34,293 nt of DNA, taken from assembly GCA_910585575.1 (NCBI GenBank), contig CAJUFS010000024.1, forward strand, positions 1-34,293. Reading direction: 5' to 3'. The stretch is from an uncultured Adlercreutzia sp. GTDB lineage: Bacteria; Actinomycetota; Coriobacteriia; Coriobacteriales; Eggerthellaceae. The notes beneath the pieces are model-generated. The model was not told where the DNA came from. It saw nothing but the letters and a program-made list of their open reading frames with translations, and did not search any database. Of this stretch, positions 22,143-29,227 are shown piece by piece; positions within the stretch are counted from its first letter, which is position 1; every line of letters begins with the position of its first letter. Both the position numbers and the translations under genes were made by a program.

Positions 22143-22233
22143 AAAGGCAGGTTCCGCATAAACCGAGGAGTTTGCGCCACCCCTTCCCGTCCTGTGCGTT
22201 AATGGGTTCAAGCAACGCGGAGAAGGAGAACCT

Positions 22234-22998
22234 ATGGCCCTGCTTGATGACGCCCTCGGAGGCACTCGTTTCAGCGACAGCACGCCTATGCTCGATTTGG
22301 TGCGGCGCCATCGCGAGGAGATTGCCTCGCAGATGGTGGCGCGGCTTGCCGAAAGCGACGAGTTCGCGCAGATGATGGAGCGAAACTTCGGCCCCTACCA
22401 GCGACTCATGACTTACTACGAATGCGCCATGATGGAGGTGGAGACGAAGTTTCGCGTACTGGACGCCGAATATGGCCTGCAGCACGACCGCAACCCCATC
22501 GAGTCCATCAAAACGCGCCTGAAGAGCACCGACAGTCTGGCGAAGAAGCTGGTGCGCAAGGGATTCCCACTGTCAGTGGAGTCGGTGGAACGCAACATCT
22601 ACGACGTGGCCGGCGTGCGCGTGGTGTGCACCTTCCCCGAGGACATGTTCACCCTGGCCGAAGCCCTGCTGGCCCAAGACGACGTGACGCTTATCGAGCG
22701 GCGCGACTATGTGGCGAATCCCAAGCCGAGCGGATATCGCAGCCTGCACCTCATCATCGAGACCCCCATCTTCCTCCAAAAGGAGAAGCGCCTGGTGAAA
22801 GTGGAGGTGCAGCTGCGCACCATCTCCATGAACTTCTGGGCATCGCTGGAGCACCAGCTGCGCTACAAGAAGGACCTCGACGAGGAAACGGCCGCCGCCG
22901 TAGCCGCCGAGCTAGCTGACCTGGCCGAGGTATCTGCCAACATGGACGCCCGCATGCAAGCCCTGCGCAACTACCTAGACGGAATGGAAGAGGGGTAG
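22234..22998 (+). CDS. Small alarmone synthetase (GTP pyrophosphokinase, RelQ/YjbM type)
   Basis: 254 residues with a RelA/SpoT synthetase domain and no hydrolase, TGS or ACT domain, as in small alarmone synthetases. Recognisable segments are SIKTRLKSTDSLAKKL (about 91-106), DVAGVRVVC (about 122-130), PSGYRSLHLIIE (about 165-176) and the EVQLRT motif (about 190-195), followed by helical C-terminal residues. It would transfer pyrophosphate from ATP to GTP/GDP to make (p)ppGpp. ATG 22234 has AGAAGGAGA upstream. It stands alone, 88 bp before tRNA-Gly. Confidence 0.9.
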   Translation: MALLDDALGGTRFSDSTPMLDLVRRHREEIASQMVARLAESDEFAQMMERNFGPYQRLMTYYECAMMEVETKFRVLDAEYGLQHDRNPIESIKTRLKSTDSLAKKLVRKGFPLSVESVERNIYDVAGVRVVCTFPEDMFTLAEALLAQDDVTLIERRDYVANPKPSGYRSLHLIIETPIFLQKEKRLVKVEVQLRTISMNFWASLEHQLRYKKDLDEETAAAVAAELADLAEVSANMDARMQALRNYLDGMEEG

Positions 22999-23064
22999 GC
23001 CGTCTCATCCGGGGCGCTCCGCAACGTAGTTCTGTTTTCTTACTGTGATGCGGGCGCGATGCGC

Positions 23065-23070
23065 TATACT
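23065..23070 (+). promoter_or_regulatory. -10 element (TATACT) of tRNA-Gly
   Basis: TATACT ends 16 bp before the tRNA-Gly 5' end, the expected position for transcription starting about 10 nt upstream of the tRNA. The -35 is unclear. Confidence 0.55.
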
Positions 23071-23086
23071 GTTCAGGCTGCATTTC

Positions 23087-23160
23087 GCGGGTGTAGTTCA
23101 ATGGTAGAACTCCAGCCTTCCAAGCTGATAACGCGGGTTCGATTCCCGTCACCCGCTCCA
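23087..23160 (+). tRNA. tRNA-Gly (anticodon TCC)
   Basis: 74-nt cloverleaf with acceptor stem GCGGGTG/CACCCGC, D-arm GTTC/GAAC, anticodon loop CTTCCAA (TCC at 23119-23121), T-loop TTCGATT and encoded CCA. One C-A mismatch sits at the first pair of the anticodon stem. Its last 20 nt are duplicated at 23339-23358. Confidence 0.96.
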
Positions 23161-23358
23161 GAAAACCTCGCAACTCCGTCTATCAGGCGGAGTTGTTTAC
23201 GTTTCAAGGCCATGTAAGGAATCGAACCGAGAGGCGAAAGCCCGTTAAGCAAACGCATCAGTGATGCGTTTGTAGGGCTTTGGCCCGAGGACGCGAAGCG
23301 CCCGCAGGGCTATGAGCGTTCGCCGTAGGCGGACGCGGGATTCCCGTCACCCGCTCCA
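23141..23358 (+). repeat. tRNA-Gly 3'-end direct repeat flanking a 178-bp insert (att-like)
   Basis: The last 20 nt of tRNA-Gly (23141-23160) recur exactly at 23339-23358. The second copy lies 10 bp before a strong terminator, which suggests that the intervening 178 bp was inserted between tRNA and terminator. The insert has no gene but three hairpins: CAACTCCG/CGGAGTTG (23171-23195); a nested stem AAAGCCC/GGGCTTT (23237-23281) around a perfect 11-bp palindrome CAAACGCATCA/TGATGCGTTTG; and GCGTTCGCC/GGCGGACGC (23316-23336). It looks like a remnant or minimal element at a tRNA attachment site. Confidence 0.65.
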
Positions 23359-23367
23359 CGAAACACC

Positions 23368-23395
23368 ACGGCCCCGCACGCGCGGGGCCGTTTTT
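23368..23395 (+). terminator. Rho-independent terminator (tRNA-Gly unit)
   Basis: ACGGCCCCGC, loop ACGC, GCGGGGCCGT: a perfect 10-bp stem followed by TTTTT on the plus strand. It also lies directly after the convergent HEPN gene, whose stop is at 23397. Confidence 0.88.
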
Positions 23396-23396
23396 G

Positions 23397-23825
23397 CTAG
23401 GCTTGTTCTTCTTCCATTTCCTGCAACTGAGCAGCTGCCGTCTCTTTCAACTTCTCCATCAGCGGAACGTACTCGTCCTCAATGAGCTTGCAGTAATGCT
23501 CATGATCAGTACTCATGTAATCATGCGTACTGAGGTTGCGATTGCGAAGCATCGCGAGCCACAGCTCCTGATCGTCGATAAGTCCCACCGAGCCCGCCTG
23601 TTTGATAATATCGCGGGGAGAAGGCTTGATCTCGCTCAAACCATAGAACTCCGAGAGGGAGTCTTTCATAAGCTTCCACGAAATGTCGAACAGGCTATTG
23701 AAGGCATAAATAATCGCCGCGCCATCGCGCTTGCGATACTCGGGCATTTGCCCGATAAACTCTTGCGTATCCTCCAGTAGCCGCAGAAAGGAGTCGTATC
23801 GATCACGCAATGCTAATCCAGGCAT
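23397..23825 (-). CDS. HEPN-domain protein (nucleotidyltransferase substrate-binding type)
   Basis: 142-residue all-helical protein of the HI0074/NTase_sub_bind group. MLRNRNLSTHDYM around residues 98-110 holds the R-N-x3-H active-site motif typical of HEPN RNases. ATG 23825 with AAAGGAA upstream overlaps the preceding MNT gene by 23 bp, and a TTG two codons earlier is less likely. HEPN and MNT proteins form toxin-antitoxin pairs (type VII in some cases), where the MNT protein modifies or blocks the HEPN toxin. The genes are AT-richer than neighbours. Confidence 0.87.
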   Translation of the reverse strand: MPGLALRDRYDSFLRLLEDTQEFIGQMPEYRKRDGAAIIYAFNSLFDISWKLMKDSLSEFYGLSEIKPSPRDIIKQAGSVGLIDDQELWLAMLRNRNLSTHDYMSTDHEHYCKLIEDEYVPLMEKLKETAAAQLQEMEEEQA

Positions 23826-24102
23826 CCTCAATTCCTTTCTTATAGGGCAAGCTTAAATCAACAAGGTCAACGAGAAAGACCGTGTCAAGAGCCTCGACGC
23901 TCTCTTCGATGGAGTCAAAGTCATCGCCAAGCACTGCGACATCGATATCGCTGCCAAAATGCGCGCTTCCTTTAGCATGAGAACCAAACAACCACGCTTT
24001 GGCATGGGCGCGCTGGCAGATAGACGCGATGGCGCCGATCGTCTCATCTGCCGTGGTGAGCACTTTGGATGGCTGCGATGCTATGTCCCAATATTCGTAC
24101 AA
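23803..24102 (-). CDS. Minimal nucleotidyltransferase (MNT), antitoxin partner of HEPN
   Basis: 99 residues with the nucleotidyltransferase signature WLFGSHAKGSAHFGSDIDVAV around residues 37-57, given here by its key residues Gly-Ser and Asp-x-Asp. This is the size of standalone MNT proteins. The predicted start is TTG 24102 with AGGAG a few bases upstream, an uncommon codon, so a downstream start is possible. The tRNA-Arg terminator ends only about 10 bp before this start, leaving no room for an ordinary promoter between them. Expression may come from read-through, from a promoter inside the tRNA region, or the true start lies further in. Confidence 0.85.
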   Translation of the reverse strand: MYEYWDIASQPSKVLTTADETIGAIASICQRAHAKAWLFGSHAKGSAHFGSDIDVAVLGDDFDSIEESVEALDTVFLVDLVDLSLPYKKGIEDAWISIA

Positions 24103-24112
24103 AGCACTCCTA

Positions 24113-24140
24113 TAAAAGGAGCCGGGCCTTTGCCCGGCTC
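24113..24140 (-). terminator. Rho-independent terminator of tRNA-Arg
   Basis: Minus-strand stem GAGCCGGGC/GCCCGGCTC (9 bp, 4-nt loop) then CTTTTAT, 11 bp downstream of the tRNA 3' end. Confidence 0.85.
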
Positions 24141-24150
24141 AGCACTTTTC

Positions 24151-24226
24151 TGGTGCGCCCAGCAGGAATCGAACCTGCAACCGTCGGATTAGAAGTCCGA
24201 TGCTCTATCCGTTGAGCCATGGGCGC
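24151..24226 (-). tRNA. tRNA-Arg (anticodon TCT)
   Basis: 76-nt cloverleaf on the minus strand: acceptor GCGCCCA/TGGGCGC, D-loop CTCAACGGATAGAGC, anticodon stem TCGGA/TCCGA around CTTCTAA (anticodon TCT), T-loop GTTCGATTC, encoded CCA. Confidence 0.96.
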
Positions 24227-24255
24227 TTAAGGTCGAGCCGTCTCGACGGTTTGCC

Positions 24256-24261
24256 ATTATA
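24256..24261 (-). promoter_or_regulatory. -10 element (TATAAT) of tRNA-Arg
   Basis: Perfect TATAAT on the minus strand 29 bp before the tRNA. A short hairpin CCGTC/GACGG (24238-24249) lies in the leader. No clear -35. Confidence 0.55.
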
Positions 24262-24354
24262 GCGCATTCGCCGCCGACCGCGCTTGCCACTCCCCTCGTC
24301 GTCGCCGATGCGGCGAATGGTATGGAAGGCGGTGCGGAGCCGTGGGGACGGCGC

Positions 24355-25272
24355 CTACACCCACCGCTCGCGCATGAAGGCCCATTGGGCGTCGCGAACG
24401 GCCTCGAGGGCGGCCAGGTCGGCCTCGTCATCGGCGCTGAAGCGGCCCTGACGACGCAGATAGGGCTCAATGGGCTTGAACTGCTTCGGGTTGCGGTTCA
24501 GACGGAACACCCCACCGGGCACGCCGCTGACCGCGTCGCCCTCGTACTCGGCCAGGTACCACAGGCCCGTGTCCACAATCTCCTTTGCCACATCCACCAT
24601 GTCGGCGCTGGGGAAGCCCCACCCCACGGGACAGGGCGCCATCACGTGGATGAAGCGGGTGCCCTTGATATCGCGGGCGCGCTCCACCTTCTTGATGAAG
24701 TCGTTCAGATAGCCCACCGACGCCGTGGCAGCATAGGGAATATGATGGGCGGCCACAATTTCGAAAAGGCTCTTCTTGTTGGTGAGGCAGCCGTGGGCGT
24801 TCTTGCCCGCCGGCGTCGTGGTGGTAGACGCGCCCCGCGGCGTAAGGCTCGACTTCTGAATGCCCGTGTTCATGTAGGCCTCGTTGTCGTAGCAGATATA
24901 GAGCACATCGTCGTTGCGATCGATGGCGCCGGACAGCGCCTGCAGGCCGATATCGGCCGTGCCGCCGTCGCCGGCGAAGCCCACCACAGTGCACTCCTCG
25001 GGCTTCTTGCCCTGGGCGCGCAAACCCGCCTCAATGCCCGAAAGCACCGAGGCCGTGGCGGCGAAGGGCGTGATCATGGCGTTGTTGCCGAAGGCCAGCT
25101 GCGGGAAGTTGAAGCCCGTGGCGCTCATGCAGCCGGCGGGCAGCGCGGCCACAGCCTGGGGTCCCAGCACCTTCAGCACCTGGCGCACCACCAGGGCACC
25201 ACCGCACCCCGGGCAGGCCTTATGGCCGTAGAAGAACTCCTCGTCGGTAATGGTACGGGCGTTGACGCTCAT
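24355..25272 (-). CDS. porB: 2-oxoacid:ferredoxin oxidoreductase, beta subunit (pyruvate synthase)
   Basis: 305 residues, thiamine-diphosphate-binding subunit of the four-subunit Por enzyme, which oxidises pyruvate (or another 2-oxoacid) with CoA to acyl-CoA, CO2 and reduced ferredoxin. The cluster-ligating CPGCGG at 20-25, Cys48 in PAGCMS, APCPVGW later, and the TPP motif GDGGTADIG (101-109) with the following NEAYMNTG are all present. Its ATG overlaps the porA stop as ATGA, with AAGGAGG inside porA, so translation is coupled. It is the last gene of porGDAB. Confidence 0.93.
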   Translation of the reverse strand: MSVNARTITDEEFFYGHKACPGCGGALVVRQVLKVLGPQAVAALPAGCMSATGFNFPQLAFGNNAMITPFAATASVLSGIEAGLRAQGKKPEECTVVGFAGDGGTADIGLQALSGAIDRNDDVLYICYDNEAYMNTGIQKSSLTPRGASTTTTPAGKNAHGCLTNKKSLFEIVAAHHIPYAATASVGYLNDFIKKVERARDIKGTRFIHVMAPCPVGWGFPSADMVDVAKEIVDTGLWYLAEYEGDAVSGVPGGVFRLNRNPKQFKPIEPYLRRQGRFSADDEADLAALEAVRDAQWAFMRERWV

Positions 25273-26486
25273 CGCGCACCTCCTTCCGTTGCCGATGCCG
25301 AAACAACCTGCACGTCGTCGATGCCCAGGAACCGCACGGGATCGATCGGGCGCTCCTGCGTGGCCGCCAGCTGCTCCAAGGCGGCAAAGGCGTCCTCCAT
25401 CTGGGCGCGGGAGATATCGTCGCCGCCCAGGCCGCCGATGAAGTTCAGGGCCGGCGGACAAGCCCCATGCCGGGCCAAGGCCGACAGCACGTTGGTGAAC
25501 ACGGTGCCCTCGGCGCCGAAGGAAATATCCTGTTCCAGCACGCCCACGGCGCGCACGCCTTCCAGAGCATGCGCAATCAGGCGGTCGGGCATCGGACGCA
25601 GATAGCGAATGCGCAGCATACCGGCGCGCTTCCCCGCCGCCCGCAGGCCGTCTACCACATCGCGAGCCAAACCCGCCGCCGAGCCTAGCGTGACCAGCAC
25701 GAACTCCGCGTCATCGCACTGGTAGGTCTCGACCATGCCCGGATACTGGCGTCCCACAGTTTCCGCAAAGCGCTCCTCCACCTCTGCGATGACCGCTTCC
25801 GCCGCCCGCATATCGCGATGGTGCTGGTACTGGTAGTAGCGGTTGTACTCGGGGCCGGCGGAGTAGCCGATGTTCTTCGGAGCGCCGAAATCGAACTGAT
25901 TGTCGGTGCGATACGACGGCAGGAAGGCATCAGCTTCCTCGGCCGAGGGAATCTCCACCGACTCGTAGGTATGAGTAAGCGCGAAACCGTCCACATTCAC
26001 CATGATCGGCAGCGACACGCGCTCGTCCTCAGCCACGGCGTAGGCCATGAGCGCCAGATCCAGCGCCTCCTGGTTGTTCTCGGCGTACACCTGGATCCAG
26101 CCGTGATCCAACAGCGACAGCGAGTCGCGCTGGTCGCCGTAGATGTTCCACGGCAGGGCCAACGCGCGGTTCGCGTTCATCATCACAATGGGGAACCGGC
26201 CGCCTGAGGCGTAAGTCAGACACTCGGCCATGTACAGCAGACCCTGGGAAGACGTGGCCGTAAAGGTGCGTGCGCCCGTGGCCGCCGCGCCGATGGCCGC
26301 CGACAGCGCCGTGTGCTCGCTTTCCACGTGCAGGTACTCGCAATCCAGCGAGCCCTCCTCCACCATGACCGACAGCGCTTCCACCACGGTAGTCTGGGGT
26401 GTAATGGGGTACGCGCTGATCACCTGGGGACGCGCCAGACGCACACCTTCGGCAAAGGCCTCGTTGCCTGAAAGAAACTTCCGCAT
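25269..26486 (-). CDS. porA: 2-oxoacid:ferredoxin oxidoreductase, alpha subunit
   Basis: 405 residues. The pyrimidine-binding domain carries SGNEAFAEGVRLARPQV near the N-terminus, AYPITPQT (25-32) and the conserved VESEHTALSAAIGAAATGART (given in part), with a C-terminal transketolase-like domain containing LEQDISFGAEGTVF. ATG 26486 follows a GGAGGTGG ribosome binding site and starts directly after the porD stop codon. Pyruvate is the likely substrate from the gene order and overall likeness, but branched-chain 2-oxoacids are not excluded. Confidence 0.93.
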   Translation of the reverse strand: MRKFLSGNEAFAEGVRLARPQVISAYPITPQTTVVEALSVMVEEGSLDCEYLHVESEHTALSAAIGAAATGARTFTATSSQGLLYMAECLTYASGGRFPIVMMNANRALALPWNIYGDQRDSLSLLDHGWIQVYAENNQEALDLALMAYAVAEDERVSLPIMVNVDGFALTHTYESVEIPSAEEADAFLPSYRTDNQFDFGAPKNIGYSAGPEYNRYYQYQHHRDMRAAEAVIAEVEERFAETVGRQYPGMVETYQCDDAEFVLVTLGSAAGLARDVVDGLRAAGKRAGMLRIRYLRPMPDRLIAHALEGVRAVGVLEQDISFGAEGTVFTNVLSALARHGACPPALNFIGGLGGDDISRAQMEDAFAALEQLAATQERPIDPVRFLGIDDVQVVSASATEGGAR

Positions 26487-26909
26487 CTATGCCACCTCCC
26501 CAATGGGTCCGTCGACGGGCGGCAGTCCCGCGGCCGTTTCCTCGTCAACGGGGGCACCCTCGTTCTCGCCGGCATGCTCGTCCACCATGGCAATGCAGTC
26601 AGCGGGACACACCTTGGCGCACACCCCGCAGCCTTTGCAGAAATCGTAGTCGATGGCCACGGCCGTGAGCACGCCCTCCTCGTCGCGCACCTTGAACACG
26701 GTGCCGTCGGGGCAGTACATGTAGCAGTTCAGGCAGAGCGTGCACTGCACCGGGTCGATAAGGGGCTTCTCGCTGCGCCAACCGGCATTGATCGAGGTCA
26801 GGAAGCCGGCGGTATAGCAAGTGCTGCGCGCGTACTCCTCGGGCGGTGTTGAAAGCCCGTCGCGCAGAAACGGCGTGAAGGGCCGGCGCGGGCTAGAAAT
26901 CGCGTCCAT
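26487..26909 (-). CDS. porD: 2-oxoacid:ferredoxin oxidoreductase, delta subunit (2x[4Fe-4S])
   Basis: 140 residues. Two canonical 4Fe-4S motifs: Cys56, 59, 62, 66 (CTLCLNCYMYCP) and Cys91, 94, 97, 101 (CKGCGVCAKVCP). It passes electrons from the TPP site to ferredoxin. The long N-terminal stretch (1-50) before the first cluster is usual for separate delta subunits, and a Glu/Pro-rich tail follows the second. Overlaps porG by 17 bp, with GGAAAGGAG inside porG. Confidence 0.93.
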   Translation of the reverse strand: MDAISSPRRPFTPFLRDGLSTPPEEYARSTCYTAGFLTSINAGWRSEKPLIDPVQCTLCLNCYMYCPDGTVFKVRDEEGVLTAVAIDYDFCKGCGVCAKVCPADCIAMVDEHAGENEGAPVDEETAAGLPPVDGPIGEVA

Positions 26910-27582
26910 TGGCGCTCCTTTCCTCTCCCTCGGTCAGGGAATCGCCCTCGACCAGAATCTCGGCGGCCAAGTTGAACAGCGGGTCTTTCTCGCTCAGGGA
27001 CTGCGTGACTTCCACAGCCGGCTGCTCGCCCTCGACGAACGAGCGTGTGCCCGCAATTTCCCGTTCGACCATCTGCCTGTAAGCCGCCTCCACAATGGCC
27101 AGGTTCTTCTCGTGAAGCTTGGCCGGCATGGTGGCGCGGATGCCCTCCTGGACGTCGGCCAGATTGACCACGTCGGTCAGGGCCGGAATGACACCCAGGA
27201 ACACGGTGTTGGGAATGGGGCGCTTCAGCACCACCTGGGAAATGCCGTCGGCATCCACCGCCACAATACGCGGGTCGTCGACAGCGCGCCGCGCGTTCAG
27301 CAGCACGAGGCCGCCCTCTTTCAGCTCGGATTCCCAACCGTCCTCCAGCAGCGTCTCGTCCAGATACACCACGAAGTCGGCCTTCTGCACCGCGCTGCGA
27401 TCGCCGATGGGCGCGTCCGAGATCTTCGTGAAGGCCCGCATGGGCGCGCCGCGCCGCTCGGGACCGAACGTGGGAAACGCCAGCGCTGAGCGCCCCGCGG
27501 AAAGCGCCGCCGCGGCCCCCAGGCACCGAGCCGCTGTAAAGGCGCCCTGACCCCCGCGGGCATGCCAAATAACTTCCACCAT
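26893..27582 (-). CDS. porG: 2-oxoacid:ferredoxin oxidoreductase, gamma subunit
   Basis: 229 residues, first gene of porGDAB. The family signature WHARGGQGAFTAAR (6-19) near the N-terminus and FPTFGPERRGAP (36-47) are intact; the CoA-binding gamma domain follows. The last about 45 residues are acidic and poorly conserved. ATG 27582 has AAAGGA upstream and the operon's -10 element TATACT lies 58 bp before. Confidence 0.93.
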   Translation of the reverse strand: MVEVIWHARGGQGAFTAARCLGAAAALSAGRSALAFPTFGPERRGAPMRAFTKISDAPIGDRSAVQKADFVVYLDETLLEDGWESELKEGGLVLLNARRAVDDPRIVAVDADGISQVVLKRPIPNTVFLGVIPALTDVVNLADVQEGIRATMPAKLHEKNLAIVEAAYRQMVEREIAGTRSFVEGEQPAVEVTQSLSEKDPLFNLAAEILVEGDSLTEGEERSANGRDF

Positions 27583-27639
27583 AGGTTTGTCCTTTGTAAT
27601 TGCCCTTTAAAACGCGCGCCGCTCAAGCGCACCACGTTC

Positions 27640-27645
27640 AGTATA
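27640..27645 (-). promoter_or_regulatory. -10 element (TATACT) of the por operon
   Basis: Minus-strand TATACT in the 113-bp gap between the upstream chaperone gene and porG; -35 not convincing. A 5-bp hairpin CCGCA/TGCGG (27651-27665) precedes it and may help end the upstream transcript. Confidence 0.45.
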
Positions 27646-27695
27646 GTTGACCGCACAGCCTGCGGGGCTCCCCAATGGACGAAAGGCGACCAGGC

Positions 27696-28376
27696 CTAGT
27701 AGCCGCACCGATGCGCAGCAATTTGCAGCAGCGCCGTCCACAGCAGCAACGGCGGCCAGGTGCTGAGGCGCTCAATGCCCTGGCCCACGGCGCTGGCCAG
27801 AGGCCCCAAGTGCCGCTCGGCGAACACGGTGCGGCGACGCTTCCAGACAAGCGCCTGGGCACCGTTGCCCTCGCGCCCGAAAGCAAGCTCCTGACCCAGC
27901 ACCGCAGCAAGAAAGTCCAGCTCGGTGGGCAGGGCATCGGCCCGCTCCACCACCCCGACGCGCAGCTTCAGGCCGGCGGCACGGTAGCTCTGCGCCACGC
28001 TGGCCGACTCCCCCAGACGCGCCTCGGGCTCGGCGGGATCGCGACGCACCCAGCGCCGGCCCTCCAGCGGCACGGGGGCCTCGGGGCGATAGCACAGGCG
28101 CGTCAGCTCGCGGCGCATTGTCTGGCCCCGCTCATCGGCGGGCTTGGCGGCCCAGGCCAGAGCCTGGGAAGCCCGCTGCTCCAAGAGGGCGTCGGGCGCC
28201 TGGATACGAGCAGCCAAGCCCATGAGAAACTGCACCGACTCGCCGTCGGTGAACACCCGGGCCTCCTCGACGGAGGGATAGGAGAACAGGCGCGCCAAAC
28301 TGGAGGCCAGAAGGCGCAGGGCCTCCAGTTCCTCCTCGTCGGCCGGGCCGAAATCAAGCAGCGCCTCGTCTACCAT
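27696..28376 (-). CDS. TorD-family molybdoenzyme chaperone (second copy)
   Basis: 226 residues of the TorD/DmsD helical family, cytosolic chaperones that bind the signal peptide and apo-form of molybdopterin reductases. Conserved segments are LLASSLARLFSYP (around 23-35) and LPTELDFLAAVLGQEL, with ERHLGPLASAVG later, matching the usual ELxFLxxL and HLxxW blocks. It follows the winged-helix gene with an 8-bp gap and an AGGGG ribosome binding site, so it belongs to the polyferredoxin-winged helix-TorD cluster. The partner molybdoenzyme is presumably the one at the right edge. Confidence 0.85.
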   Translation of the reverse strand: MVDEALLDFGPADEEELEALRLLASSLARLFSYPSVEEARVFTDGESVQFLMGLAARIQAPDALLEQRASQALAWAAKPADERGQTMRRELTRLCYRPEAPVPLEGRRWVRRDPAEPEARLGESASVAQSYRAAGLKLRVGVVERADALPTELDFLAAVLGQELAFGREGNGAQALVWKRRRTVFAERHLGPLASAVGQGIERLSTWPPLLLWTALLQIAAHRCGY

Positions 28377-28384
28377 GGGCGCCC

Positions 28385-29227
28385 CTAGGAGAACAGGTAC
28401 AGGACGTACTGCAACAGCTTACCCAGGGCCGTGCGCTCCGGCACGGACAGTGCCTCCCACTTCTCGGCCTGAGCGGCCGCCAAGCGCTGGGTGAAGTCGG
28501 TGATGCGCTGGAACCCTGCCTCGGTGCAGCCCAGGACATCGCCCTCAAGAACCAGCCCGCGGTCGCGCAAGCCCTCCATCTGCACGTCTAGAAAACGCTC
28601 GGACAGCCCCAGGTCCTCGGCCCGCGTCCCCGCGGAAAGCCCCGGACGACTGACGCACACCCGGCCCAGCACCACCACCTGCAGCGACGTCATGCCGAAC
28701 CGCGCGGCAATGAGCACCACCCGGTGCCAGAATGCGACCAGCTGACGCAGCACCGGCGCCGGGAACAGGCCCGCAGTCGTGGCAGGATATCCCGCAGCCC
28801 GAGCATAGCCGTAGCCCAGTTCGACCAGTTGATCGAAACTCTCCTCCGTCAAGCCCGGAAACGCCTCCACCATCCGGGCCCCGAGCGCACGATCGATCAA
28901 CGCCGAGCGCTCCGCCCCCTTGGCCGTGGCGCACAGGGCCAGGGCGCGGCGGTCCTCGGCGCTGCGTCCCAGCGCCGCCAGCTCACGCTCGGCCAGGGGC
29001 CGCACGAACGGCGCCGTCCCCTCGGCGGCCTCGGCGCAGAACCCGTAGTCCTCGCGCAGCTTCCGCAGGGAAAGGCCTTGGCTGCGGGCGGTCACATCAG
29101 CCAGCACGGCCGCGCCGGGCAAGTCAAGATCGCTCGCCCTGCGGCAGGCATCGTCCATCAGCTCGTACAGCCGGTGCAGCACCGCCACGGTGGCGGGATC
29201 GGACAACCGGGCCGGAGTCGCGCTCAT
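28385..29227 (-). CDS. Protein with MarR-like winged helix, function unknown
   Basis: 280 residues. The first about 160 are Ala/Leu-rich and helical with no recognised family. Residues about 165-250 follow a MarR-type plan: a helix (FWHRVVLIAARFGMT), a helix-turn-helix (AEDLGLSERFLDVQMEGL), then DRGLV, a short wing and TEAGFQRI. A DNA-binding role is therefore plausible but unproven. The ATG at 29227 overlaps the polyferredoxin stop as ATGA, so it is translationally coupled to an electron-transfer protein, an odd place for a regulator. It could also be a degenerate chaperone-like protein. Confidence 0.7.
   Translation of the reverse strand: MSATPARLSDPATVAVLHRLYELMDDACRRASDLDLPGAAVLADVTARSQGLSLRKLREDYGFCAEAAEGTAPFVRPLAERELAALGRSAEDRRALALCATAKGAERSALIDRALGARMVEAFPGLTEESFDQLVELGYGYARAAGYPATTAGLFPAPVLRQLVAFWHRVVLIAARFGMTSLQVVVLGRVCVSRPGLSAGTRAEDLGLSERFLDVQMEGLRDRGLVLEGDVLGCTEAGFQRITDFTQRLAAAQAEKWEALSVPERTALGKLLQYVLYLFS

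Noticed and set aside
23218-23228. Second tRNA on the minus strand from GGTTCGATTCC
   Set aside because: Only a T-loop-like word; the flanking stem does not pair and no acceptor or anticodon arm is found.
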